The notes under the pieces: model-generated | Told to the model about the DNA's origin: nothing | Database searches by the model: none | The model's input: the letters and a program-made list of their open reading frames with translations, nothing else | Shown here: piece after piece, positions 1 to 7,044 of the stretch | Layout: each line of letters begins with the position of its first letter | Numbering within the stretch: position 1 is the first letter of the stretch | DNA from: an uncultured Lachnospiraceae bacterium | Lineage (GTDB): Bacteria > Bacillota > Clostridia > Lachnospirales > Lachnospiraceae | Length of the DNA: 11,460 bases | Reading direction: 5' to 3' | Assembly (NCBI GenBank): GCA_949283905.1 | Contig: CASDUB010000052.1 | Coordinates: 1 to 11,460, forward strand | Position numbers and translations under genes: made by a program

Positions 1-780
1 GAAGCTTCAAGAATAGACAATCCCTCCAAGGGAAGGCAGTTGAAGGCGAGGGCGACGTATCTTGCCAGACTGATAGAGAGAAAGACTCCCGATCCTTTTA
101 TCGAGGAATTTGATTATGATCTTAAGTTTCCGGATGTGGTTTCAGATGAAAATGACAGGGAAAAATCAGCGATTGCCGTAAAAAATTATTCTCTTTCTTA
201 CGAACGGGAAATCCTAAAAGATGTTTCATTTGATGTAAAATTCGGGGAAAAAGTCGCTGTTGTCGGAGCGAACGGAACAGGAAAATCCAGTATGCTTCGG
301 GATATATATGAAATGATGAAAAAAGATCCCGAAAATGAAGGGAAACTGGGATTCTTCTCCCAGATATACGATGAAGATGAAAAGGAAATGCTTTCAGGCG
401 GCGAACGCAATATAAAACAGCTCGAAAAGATATCTCAGGGAACGGCATCTATACTGTTTCTGGATGAACCTACGAGTCACCTCGACACATATGCCCAGAT
501 TGCCCTTGAAAGAGCCGTTTCAGAGTACAAGGGAACAGTTCTCATGGTGACGCATGACTTTTTCACTGTAGCTAACTGCGCTGAACGCATACTGATACTT
601 GAAAACGGCACATTGCGTGAAGTAAGCCCGAGAGCCTACAGAAAGAGCATTTATAAAAAGTATTTCGACAGCGATATATTTGAAGCGGAGAGAGTCAGGA
701 AAGAAACCGAGATCAGAGTAAACGCGCTGCTCAGACAGGGAAAATATAAAGAGGCAAAAGAAGTCCTTCAAATGGAATGA
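1..780 (+). CDS. ABC-F family ATPase, 3' part (linker and second ABC domain)
   Basis: The reading frame is open from base 1, so the 5' end, including the whole first ABC domain, lies outside the window. Residues 1-60 (window numbering) are a basic, helical stretch like the inter-domain linker of ABC-F proteins, which in that family reaches toward the ribosomal P-site tRNA. A second nucleotide-binding domain follows: Walker A GANGTGKS at 265-288, Q-loop Gln at 361-363, signature LSGGE at 391-405, Walker B ILFLDEPTSHLD ending near 489, and H-loop THD at 550-558. A short charged tail ends at TGA. There are no membrane segments, which fits a soluble ribosome-acting ATPase rather than a transporter. 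The Q-loop to signature distance is only about 10 residues, far shorter than I expect, so the helical subdomain appears nearly absent. It could be an antibiotic-resistance or a housekeeping ABC-F; this cannot be settled from the fragment. Confidence 0.88.
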   Translation, partial: EASRIDNPSKGRQLKARATYLARLIERKTPDPFIEEFDYDLKFPDVVSDENDREKSAIAVKNYSLSYEREILKDVSFDVKFGEKVAVVGANGTGKSSMLRDIYEMMKKDPENEGKLGFFSQIYDEDEKEMLSGGERNIKQLEKISQGTASILFLDEPTSHLDTYAQIALERAVSEYKGTVLMVTHDFFTVANCAERILILENGTLREVSPRAYRKSIYKKYFDSDIFEAERVRKETEIRVNALLRQGKYKEAKEVLQME

Positions 781-785
781 CAAAT

Positions 786-815
786 AAAAAAAGACCGGAT
801 CACCGGTCTTTTTTT
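786..815 (+). terminator. Intrinsic terminator after the ABC-F gene
   Basis: A perfect inverted repeat lies six bases past the stop codon. The arms are 786-798 and 803-815, and the loop is ATCA. The core is GACCGG/CCGGTC, flanked by an A run on the left and a T run on the right. The A and T tracts are symmetrical, so it could also work on the opposite strand, but no gene faces it from the right. Confidence 0.93.
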
Positions 816-944
816 AAAATCGTTTAATGAGGGGGAAGATAGTAAGTAGTTGATTAACTATCTGTTTATAAGATAATCCATGAATGTGAGTAAATTATGT
901 ATATACGCTAAAAGAAAAATTAAAAGTATAAAGAAAATATAAAT

Positions 945-973
945 TTGACAATGATTAGTTTTTAAAATATAGT
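945..973 (+). promoter_or_regulatory. Sigma-A type promoter for rho
   Basis: The -35 is TTGACA (945-950) and the -10 is TATAGT (968-973), with an exact 17-base spacer in A/T-rich DNA. The predicted start of transcription is near 980, which gives an untranslated leader of about 128 nt before rho. It is the best promoter match in the window. Confidence 0.78.
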
Positions 974-1066
974 ATTAACAATATAGTTTACAGAATTTAA
1001 TTCACAGAGTCTATTTTAAGTCTAATAAAAATCCCAATAGTTATTAAAAATGAATTATGAGAGGAA

Positions 1067-1095
1067 ACGCGTTTAAATAAATTTATTTAACGTGT
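1067..1095 (+). promoter_or_regulatory. Inverted repeat in the rho leader, next to the start site
   Basis: The left arm (1067-1081) and right arm (1082-1095) pair along their length with one bulged T and one G-U pair. After leaving a small A/T loop, a stem of about 11-12 pairs is possible. It lies between a purine-rich GAGAGG (1060-1065) and the proximal AAGGTG (1097-1102) that serves the ATG at 1108. There is no T tract, so it is not an intrinsic terminator. A role in controlling translation or Rho loading is inference; the stem is A/T-rich and of moderate stability. Confidence 0.5.
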
Positions 1096-1107
1096 CAAGG
1101 TGAAAAT

Positions 1108-2568
1108 ATGACAAGAGAAATGTATGAGTCGCTTCCTTTGAGTGAACTTAGACAGGTCGCAAAAGCAAGAGGCCTTAAAGGCGTTTCAACATTGAGAAAG
1201 CCTGAACTCATTGAAAGGATGCTTAAAGAGGACGAAAAGCTTGAAGAAGCCGGGAAGCCGGAAAAAATCGAAAAGTCTTATGAAGCTGAAAAACCTGAAA
1301 AAAACGAAGAACATAAAAGAACTTATGATCGAAAAACAGCTGAAGAAAAAGACGGAGAAGGTTCTGATAAAACGGAAGAGTCCGGGAAGCAGGAAGAACA
1401 TGGGAAGCAGGAAGAGCACAGGCTTGATATAAACAGTCTTGACTCCGGACTTGAGGCGAAGGGGATTCTTGAAGTAATGGCTGACGGATACGGTTTTATA
1501 CGCTCGGACAATTTCCTGCCGGGAGAGAACGACGTATATGTTTCGCCGTCACAGATCAGAAGATTCGGACTGAAGACAGGCGATATGCTCTACGGAAATA
1601 CCAGGATAAAATCACAGAATGAAAAATTTTCGGCGCTGTTATTTGTAAAGAGTATTAACGGAATCAATCCGAATGTCAGCGCAAGAAGACCGAGTTTTGA
1701 AAACATGACGCCGATCTTCCCGAATGAGAGAATACATCTTGAGAGAAACGGCGGAAGTCTCGCCATGAGGATAGTGGATCTTATAAGCCCTATCGGAAAA
1801 GGACAGCGAGGAATGATTGTGTCGCCGCCTAAAGCAGGAAAGACAACGCTTTTAAAAGAGGCGGCCAAATCCATATTAAAAAACAATCCGGAAATGCACA
1901 TAATAATCCTTCTTATCGACGAACGTCCCGAAGAAGTTACTGATATGAAGGAAACTGTTTACGGACATAATGTCGAGATCATTTATTCAACATTTGACGA
2001 GACGCCTGAGCATCATAAACGCGTATCGGAAATGGTCATCGAGCGTGCGAAAAGACTTGTAGAAAATAAAAGGGATGTAATAATATTTATAGACAGCATT
2101 ACGAGACTTGCAAGAGCCTATAACCAGGTCGTTCCGCCGAGCGGAAGAACTCTTTCAGGCGGACTTGATCCGGCGGCTCTTCATATGCCGAAGAGATTTT
2201 TCGGAGCAGCACGAAATATGCGCGAAGGCGGCAGCCTTACTATTCTTGCGACGGCGCTTGTCGAAACAGGAAGCAAGATGGATGATGTCGTATATGAAGA
2301 ATTTAAAGGTACCGGAAATATGGAGCTTGTTCTTGACAGAAAGCTTCAGGAAAGAAGAGTATTTCCGGCTATAGACATAGTAAAATCGGGCACAAGACGA
2401 GAGGATCTTCTTCTTACAAAAGAAGAACAGGAAGCTGTAAATAAAATGCGCCGCAGTTTAAACGGAATGAAATCGGATGAAGCGGTGGAAAATATTTTAA
2501 ATATGTTCGCGAACAGCAGAAATAATGACGAACTGATTAAAATGATACAAAAACAGCGTTTGATATAA
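1108..2568 (+). CDS. rho: Transcription termination factor Rho
   Basis: Hexameric RNA-dependent ATPase/helicase that releases transcripts from RNA polymerase. Residues 1-40 form the Rho N-terminal helical domain. Residues 41-105 are a highly charged, low-complexity insertion (about 20 Glu and 12 Lys) with a tandem GKQEEH repeat. The cold-shock-like primary RNA-binding domain starts near 119 ([14 protein letters not shown]). The motor follows: Walker A SPPKAGKT at 239-246 with Lys245, Walker [16 protein letters not shown] with Asp329, a Q-loop-like [11 protein letters not shown], and an R-loop region [18 protein letters not shown]. At 486 aa it is longer than E. coli Rho (419), mainly because of the insertion. 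The ATG has AAGGTG five bases upstream. It is first in a likely operon with the DUF815 gene 13 bases downstream. The long structured leader suggests post-transcriptional control, possibly autoregulation, but that is inferred. Confidence 0.97.
   Translation: MTREMYESLPLSELRQVAKARGLKGVSTLRKPELIERMLKEDEKLEEAGKPEKIEKSYEAEKPEKNEEHKRTYDRKTAEEKDGEGSDKTEESGKQEEHGKQEEHRLDINSLDSGLEAKGILEVMADGYGFIRSDNFLPGENDVYVSPSQIRRFGLKTGDMLYGNTRIKSQNEKFSALLFVKSINGINPNVSARRPSFENMTPIFPNERIHLERNGGSLAMRIVDLISPIGKGQRGMIVSPPKAGKTTLLKEAAKSILKNNPEMHIIILLIDERPEEVTDMKETVYGHNVEIIYSTFDETPEHHKRVSEMVIERAKRLVENKRDVIIFIDSITRLARAYNQVVPPSGRTLSGGLDPAALHMPKRFFGAARNMREGGSLTILATALVETGSKMDDVVYEEFKGTGNMELVLDRKLQERRVFPAIDIVKSGTRREDLLLTKEEQEAVNKMRRSLNGMKSDEAVENILNMFANSRNNDELIKMIQKQRLI
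1384..1419 (+). repeat. Tandem 18-bp repeat inside rho
   Basis: Two adjacent 18-base units (1384-1401 and 1402-1419) differ only at two wobble positions and each encode GKQEEH in the charged insertion. The repeat keeps the frame, and copy number could vary between strains. Confidence 0.85.
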
Positions 2569-2581
2569 GAGGTGACTTATC

Positions 2582-3883
2582 ATGGATCATATAGTTTCAA
2601 AGCTTCTTGTTTACGGAGACTTGCCGCAGGACAGCATACTTATGCAGATGGCGGACATATGCAACTGCGCGAGAAATAATACGCAGTCGACAGATGAGCT
2701 TATAACAAGATGTTTTCATCAGGTAAAAAGAATACTTGTAATAGCGACAGACTACGGATTTGACAGAAATCTGTGGCAGTGTTATCTGACTTATCTGCTG
2801 ATAACGGATGAAAATCCGTTTACTCTGACATCCGAAAAAGTTGGGGCAAAGGAAGGCAGTGTAAACGTTTTTGCGAAGCACGATTACAAGGCGTTTATGG
2901 AACTGTTTCACTATTCCTTCGACTGGCTTGAGGAGAAGCTCGGGATAGACTGCTTCAGTATAATAGTTAACTACAAAGCTATTGGAAAGCCTGAGCTTAT
3001 GTACAATAAAAATGTAAGCGAAAAAGTACAGGATTTGAGCAAAAAGCTTGACGGTGCGGCTGATGAAAATGAATTTTTTGACCTGATCACCGGATTTTAC
3101 AGGGATTACGGCGTAGGCATGTTCGGACTTAACAAAGCGTTCAGAATAAGCAGCACAAACGATGAATTGAAGTTTCACGCCATAAACAACATGGAAAAAG
3201 TAATGCTTGACGATCTGATAGGTTATGAAATTCAGAAGAAGAAACTTGTGGACAATACAAAAGCCTTTGTTGAAGGCAAAAAAGCGAATAACTGTCTTTT
3301 GTACGGCGATTCGGGAACGGGAAAATCTACGAGTATCAAAGCGATCGTAAATGAATTCTATCCGCAGGGCCTTCGAATGATCGAAATTTATAAACATCAG
3401 TTCAAAGATCTTTCATCGGTCATTGCCAGGATAAAAAACAGAAATTATAAATTTATCATATATATGGATGATCTTTCGTTTGAAGAATTTGAGATAGAGT
3501 ATAAATTCCTTAAAGCGGTTATAGAGGGCGGAGTTGAAACAAAACCTGACAATATACTTATCTATGCCACTTCCAACAGAAGACATCTTATCAAAGAAAC
3601 ATGGAAAGACAGGGATGACGTTGAAAATTCGGCCGGAATTCACCGTTCCGATACGATGGAAGAAAAACTTTCTCTTGTAAACAGATTCGGCGTTACGATA
3701 AATTATTCGAAACCGAATCAGAAAGAATTTTTCAATATCGTTGTTGAACTTGCTAAACGCGCCGGTATCGATATGGATGAAAAAGAGCTTACGGCGGAAG
3801 CAAACAAATGGGAACTTTCCCACGGCGGCATTTCAGGAAGAACTGCCCAGCAGTTCATCACTTATTTATTGGGACAGAGGTAA
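2582..3883 (+). CDS. DUF815 family AAA+ ATPase
   Basis: Soluble ATP-binding protein of 433 aa resembling the DUF815 family of AAA-type ATPases, whose substrate is not established. The N-terminal ~200 residues are helical with no motif I recognise. The ATPase core follows: Walker A GDSGTGKST from residue 242 with Lys248, Walker B FIIYMDDLSFEE with Asp296 and Asp297, and a sensor-1-like IYATSNRRHLI. The Asn of that last motif occupies the usual sensor position. The C-terminal part (GGISGRTAQQFITYLLG) looks like the helical lid. The start has an AGAGGTG ribosome binding site seven bases upstream. It sits 13 bases after rho and 2 bases before the small membrane peptide, so the three genes are probably co-transcribed. 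Whether it acts on Rho, on membrane targets through the peptide, or independently cannot be told from sequence. Confidence 0.9.
   Translation: MDHIVSKLLVYGDLPQDSILMQMADICNCARNNTQSTDELITRCFHQVKRILVIATDYGFDRNLWQCYLTYLLITDENPFTLTSEKVGAKEGSVNVFAKHDYKAFMELFHYSFDWLEEKLGIDCFSIIVNYKAIGKPELMYNKNVSEKVQDLSKKLDGAADENEFFDLITGFYRDYGVGMFGLNKAFRISSTNDELKFHAINNMEKVMLDDLIGYEIQKKKLVDNTKAFVEGKKANNCLLYGDSGTGKSTSIKAIVNEFYPQGLRMIEIYKHQFKDLSSVIARIKNRNYKFIIYMDDLSFEEFEIEYKFLKAVIEGGVETKPDNILIYATSNRRHLIKETWKDRDDVENSAGIHRSDTMEEKLSLVNRFGVTINYSKPNQKEFFNIVVELAKRAGIDMDEKELTAEANKWELSHGGISGRTAQQFITYLLGQR
3876..3880 (+). promoter_or_regulatory. Ribosome binding site for the 34-residue peptide
   Basis: AGAGG lies inside the last codons of the DUF815 gene, five bases before the ATG at 3886. 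It supports that short start over the in-frame upstream ATG at 3808, which lies inside the DUF815 gene. The arrangement suggests translational coupling. Confidence 0.65.
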
Positions 3884-3885
3884 AT

Positions 3886-3990
3886 ATGAAAAAGAAAAAA
3901 AGACAGAGAATAATAACGCTGATACTTGCAATTATTATCATAGCGGCCATGGTCGCTCCTATGGTCATTTCCGGATTAAATTCTCTTTAA
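3886..3990 (+). CDS. Small single-pass membrane peptide (34 aa)
   Basis: I do not recognise a named family with certainty. The peptide begins with a basic stretch (MKKKKRQR) followed by one strongly hydrophobic helix over residues 9-28, with a Pro at 25, and ends in a short polar tail (SGLNSL). By the positive-inside rule the basic end should be cytoplasmic. It starts two bases after the DUF815 stop and uses a ribosome binding site within that gene, so it looks translationally coupled. Bacillota carry several families of tiny membrane proteins with this shape, such as the stressosome-linked Prli42 and DUF4044. The resemblance is in architecture only. A membrane anchor or partner for the DUF815 ATPase is a reasonable guess from position. 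It could alternatively be a chance open frame, but the start signal and composition argue for a gene. Confidence 0.68.
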   Translation: MKKKKRQRIITLILAIIIIAAMVAPMVISGLNSL

Positions 3991-4012
3991 GAATCTTGTA
4001 ATATGGCATATA

Positions 4013-4067
4013 ATGATGTAAGATGTCAGTTGTATTTGCACTTTAATGCGCTAACAGATAACATCAT
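4013..4067. repeat. Inverted repeat upstream of the ilvD promoter
   Basis: ATGATGT (4013-4019) and ACATCAT (4061-4067) are perfect inverted copies separated by 41 bases. A second GATGT at 4022-4026 could compete for the right arm. No T run follows, so it is not a standard terminator for the rho unit. It lies upstream of the likely ilvD promoter and could be an operator; this is weak evidence. Confidence 0.3.
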
Positions 4068-4099
4068 ATCATAATACATAATATGCGAAATGGATTTAG

Positions 4100-4108
4100 T
4101 GATATAAT
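4100..4108 (+). promoter_or_regulatory. Extended -10 promoter for the ilvD operon
   Basis: TGATATAAT matches the extended -10 form TGnTATAAT exactly. The -35 region 17 bases upstream (AATATG, 4080-4085) is poor, which is usual for this promoter class. Transcription would start near 4115, leaving only about 20 nt before ilvD. With so short a leader, attenuation or a T-box would have to be upstream of the promoter, and no T-box sequence is visible. Confidence 0.6.
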
Positions 4109-4134
4109 TTCGATAACTACAGGAGGAAAACAGA

Positions 4135-5793
4135 ATGAGAAGCGACGTAGTAAAAGCAGGACCTGACAGAGCGCCTCAGCGTTCATTGTTTTATGCGGCA
4201 GGTTTTACGGAAGAAGAATTAAAGAAACCGTTGATCGGTGTTATTTGTTCATACAGTGAGATCATCCCGGGGCATACGCATCTTGATAAGATTGCGGATG
4301 CCGTAAAGGCAGGGGTGTACGCAGCGGGCGGAACGCCTGTAATGGTTCCGTCTATCGGAGTTTGCGACGGTATTGTTATGGGACATAAAGGCATGAGATA
4401 TTCTCTCGCTTCAAGAGAGCTTATTGCCGATTCTGTAGAGACAATGGCAGCGGGACATTGTTTTGACGGTATGGTGCTTATCCCGAACTGCGATAAGATC
4501 GTTCCCGGTATGGTAATGGGCGCGCTCCGCGTTAACTGCCCGTCTATAGTGGTTTCGGGAGGACCGATGCTCGCAGGACATATCAACGGATCGAAGACAA
4601 GCCTTTCACAGATGTTTGAAGCCGTAGGCGCGTACAAAGCGGGGCTTATCGACGACAGGGAACTGCAGTTAAGAGAAGAGTCATGCTGTCCTTCATGCGG
4701 TTCATGTTCGGGAATGTTTACGGCAAACTCTATGAACTGTCTGTGTGAAGCCATAGGACTTGCTCTTCCGGGAAACGGAAGCATTCCTGCTGTTTATTCG
4801 GCAAGAACAATGCTTGCTAAACATGCGGGCATGAAGATAATGGAACTTGTTGAAAAAGATATCAAGCCAAGAGATATCGTAACCCATGAAGCTTTAAAAA
4901 ATGCGATCACTGTGGATATGGCGCTCGGATGTTCAACAAACTCTGCGCTTCATCTTCCGGCTATCGCTCATGAAGCGGGACTTAAACTCGATCTTCACTA
5001 TTTCAATGAGATCAGCGAGAAGACGCCTAACCTGTGTCATCTTGCGCCTGCAGGCAACCACTATATGGAAGAACTCAACGCTGCCGGCGGAGTATCTGCC
5101 GTTATGAAACAGCTTGCAGATAAGGGACTTATTAATACGGAGCTTATGACGGTAACAGGAAAGACTATCGGTGAAAATATCAAAGACGCTCAGAATATGG
5201 ATACGGAGATCATTCGTCCGATGGATAATCCGTACAGCCGTACAGGCGGTCTTGCGTTCCTCTTTGGAAATATCGCGAAAAAAGGCTGCGTAGTTAAAAG
5301 AAGCGCCGTGGTTCCCGAGATGCAGGTGCACAGCTGCAGAGCAAGGGTATTTAACAGCGAAGAAGAAGCTGTTGAGGCTATTTACGGCGGAAAGATCGTA
5401 GCGGGCGACATAGTTGTTATCCTCTATGAGGGACCTAAAGGAGGACCGGGTATGAGAGAAATGCTTGTTCCGACGTCTGCCCTCGTAGGCATGGGACTCG
5501 GAGCATCTGTTGCCCTTATTACAGACGGACGTTTTTCCGGAGCTTCCCAGGGAGCAGCTATCGGACACGTATCGCCTGAAGCGGCAATGGGCGGAGAGAT
5601 CGGTCTTCTTCGTGACGGAGACATAATCGATATCGATATGACAAAATATGAGATCAATGCGCGCGTATCGGAAGAAGAATTCGCGAAGAGACGTGCAGAG
5701 CAGGTATTGCCTGAACCGAATGTTAAATCGGGATGGCTTAACAGATACAGCCGTCTTGTCGCAGGCGCGGACGAAGGCGCTGTTCTGAAATAA
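4135..5793 (+). CDS. ilvD: Dihydroxy-acid dehydratase
   Basis: Iron-sulfur enzyme of the IlvD/Edd family. It dehydrates 2,3-dihydroxy-3-methyl acids to 2-keto acids, the shared penultimate step for isoleucine and valine and the route to leucine. Family signatures are clear: PSIGVCDG with Cys77, [11 protein letters not shown] with Cys119, [19 protein letters not shown] with Cys191 as the likely third cluster ligand, and the C-terminal [10 protein letters not shown]. The stretch that reads PCN in many plant-type [2Fe-2S] enzymes is PGH here, so that ligand is missing and Cys77 may take its place. A canonical AGGAGG (4121-4126) stands eight bases before the ATG. The 552-aa length is normal. It heads the operon, with hom 18 bases downstream. 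Edd (6-phosphogluconate dehydratase) is less likely given the sequence and neighbours. Confidence 0.96.
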   Translation: MRSDVVKAGPDRAPQRSLFYAAGFTEEELKKPLIGVICSYSEIIPGHTHLDKIADAVKAGVYAAGGTPVMVPSIGVCDGIVMGHKGMRYSLASRELIADSVETMAAGHCFDGMVLIPNCDKIVPGMVMGALRVNCPSIVVSGGPMLAGHINGSKTSLSQMFEAVGAYKAGLIDDRELQLREESCCPSCGSCSGMFTANSMNCLCEAIGLALPGNGSIPAVYSARTMLAKHAGMKIMELVEKDIKPRDIVTHEALKNAITVDMALGCSTNSALHLPAIAHEAGLKLDLHYFNEISEKTPNLCHLAPAGNHYMEELNAAGGVSAVMKQLADKGLINTELMTVTGKTIGENIKDAQNMDTEIIRPMDNPYSRTGGLAFLFGNIAKKGCVVKRSAVVPEMQVHSCRARVFNSEEEAVEAIYGGKIVAGDIVVILYEGPKGGPGMREMLVPTSALVGMGLGASVALITDGRFSGASQGAAIGHVSPEAAMGGEIGLLRDGDIIDIDMTKYEINARVSEEEFAKRRAEQVLPEPNVKSGWLNRYSRLVAGADEGAVLK

Positions 5794-5811
5794 TTCGAGA
5801 GGTAGGAATAT

Positions 5812-7032
5812 ATGGTAAATGTAGCGGTATTGGGCTATGGCACTATCGGAAGCGGTGTCGTAGAAGTAATAAACAGAAATAATGCTCTTTTAAAAGAAAA
5901 TGTAAGAGACGATATTCAGGTAAAATATGTACTTGACTTAAGAAAATTTCCGGGAGATCCCGTAGAAAAGGTTCTTACGGACGATTTTAATGTGATCTTA
6001 AACGATCCTGAAGTAGATATCGTAGTAGAAACTATGGGCGGAATCCATCCGGCGTATGATTTTTCAAAAGCTGCGCTGGAAGCCGGAAAAAATGTATGTA
6101 CATCAAACAAGGCTGTCGTAGCCGAGTGCGGTCACGAGCTTATGACTATCGCTAAGGCAAACAGCGTGAATTACATGTTTGAGGCAAGTTGCGGAGGAGG
6201 TATTCCGATCATTCGTCCGCTCTATTCATGTCTTACAGGCGATGTCATCGAAGAGATAACAGGCATTATGAACGGTACTACAAACTATATCCTTACAAAG
6301 ATGTTCGAAGAGGGAGCTTCTTTTGAACATGTTTTGAAAGAAGCGCAGGATATGGGATATGCTGAGAAGGATCCGACGGCGGATATAGAAGGACATGATC
6401 CGTGCCGTAAAATATCGATCCTTTCATCCATCGCCTACAATAGACAGATGGATTATACGGATCTTTACTGTGAGGGAATCACAAAGCTTACAGCAGATGA
6501 TTTTAAATATGCAAAGAAACTCGGCGCGAAAGTTAAGCTTTTCGGAACGAGCACAAATACAGAAGACGGTATATCGGCTATGGTAGCTCCGTTTATGATC
6601 GACAGCTCAAATCCGCTCTATTCGGTGGACGATGTCTTTAACGCTATCTTTGTAAAGGGAAATATGCTCGGAGACGCTATGTTCTACGGCTCGGGCGCGG
6701 GAAAACTTCCGACTGCCAGCGCGGTTGTGGGAGACGTTGTCGAGATGGCGCGTCATCTGCATGAAACTGTAAATAAAGTATGGTCTTCAGAAAAGATCAG
6801 CATAATCCCGCAGGAAAAAGTTAAGAATGCTTTCTTTGTTCGTGTAAAAGGAAATGTTTCCGAAGAAGGAAAGAAAGTATCAGAAGTATTCGGCAAAGTC
6901 AGATTTGTTGAGATTCAGGAACTTCCGGGCGAGTTCGCGTTTATAACCGTAGTTATGCCGGAGGGCGAGTTTGCCGAAAAAGAGAAACAGATACCGGGAA
7001 TAATCAGCAAAATAAGATCAAGACTTGCATAA
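5812..7032 (+). CDS. hom: Homoserine dehydrogenase
   Basis: NAD(P)H-dependent reduction of aspartate 4-semialdehyde to homoserine, the branch point to threonine and methionine. The N-terminal Rossmann domain carries GYGTIGSG at residues 8-15. Lys100 lies in the conserved SNKA segment. The catalytic region has MNGTTNYIL, then GYAEKDPTADIEGHD, with Asp196 and Lys200 spaced as the catalytic Asp/Lys pair of the family. Residues from about 337 to the end resemble a compact ACT domain, so feedback by threonine is plausible but not shown. Length is 406 aa, slightly short for ACT-containing members but complete. It starts 18 bases after ilvD with AGAGG nine bases upstream, and the apgM-like gene follows after 12 bases. 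This tight spacing implies one transcript. Confidence 0.96.
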   Translation: MVNVAVLGYGTIGSGVVEVINRNNALLKENVRDDIQVKYVLDLRKFPGDPVEKVLTDDFNVILNDPEVDIVVETMGGIHPAYDFSKAALEAGKNVCTSNKAVVAECGHELMTIAKANSVNYMFEASCGGGIPIIRPLYSCLTGDVIEEITGIMNGTTNYILTKMFEEGASFEHVLKEAQDMGYAEKDPTADIEGHDPCRKISILSSIAYNRQMDYTDLYCEGITKLTADDFKYAKKLGAKVKLFGTSTNTEDGISAMVAPFMIDSSNPLYSVDDVFNAIFVKGNMLGDAMFYGSGAGKLPTASAVVGDVVEMARHLHETVNKVWSSEKISIIPQEKVKNAFFVRVKGNVSEEGKKVSEVFGKVRFVEIQELPGEFAFITVVMPEGEFAEKEKQIPGIISKIRSRLA

Positions 7033-7044
7033 GAGGAAAACACT

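Larger units (their letters stand above)
781..1107 (+). other. Intergenic region and rho leader
   Basis: This stretch of 327 bases has no convincing gene. After the terminator it is very A/T-rich. It holds a weak inverted repeat (AGATAGT at 837-843 with ACTATCT at 857-863), a strong promoter (945-973), and a leader of roughly 130 nt ending in a hairpin next to the rho start. A 20-codon open frame at 880-942 has no ribosome binding site and was not called. Confidence 0.7.

Noticed and set aside
40..42. TTG as start of the ABC-F gene
   Set aside because: The frame is open to base 1 and the upstream residues fit the linker; there is no ribosome binding site, so the gene is truncated by the window.
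837..863. AGATAGT/ACTATCT inverted repeat as an operator
   Set aside because: It is seven A/T-rich pairs with a 13-base loop, about 80 bases upstream of the rho promoter; too weak to call.
880..942. 20-codon open frame between the terminator and the rho promoter
   Set aside because: It has no ribosome binding site, lies upstream of the promoter and has the composition expected of A/T-rich DNA.
2597..3397. Long antisense open frame (266 codons) opposite the DUF815 gene
   Set aside because: It mirrors the codon bias of a confident gene, has no start signal and shows no recognisable domain.
4009..4014. TATAAT as a second ilvD promoter
   Set aside because: There is no suitable -35 and no extended TG; the copy at 4103-4108 has the extended motif and a better position.
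3991..4134. T-box riboswitch before ilvD
   Set aside because: No conserved T-box sequence or antiterminator/terminator pair is visible.
4933..5568. Antisense open frame (211 codons) opposite ilvD
   Set aside because: It is a shadow of a clear ilvD coding region, with no ribosome binding site or domain.
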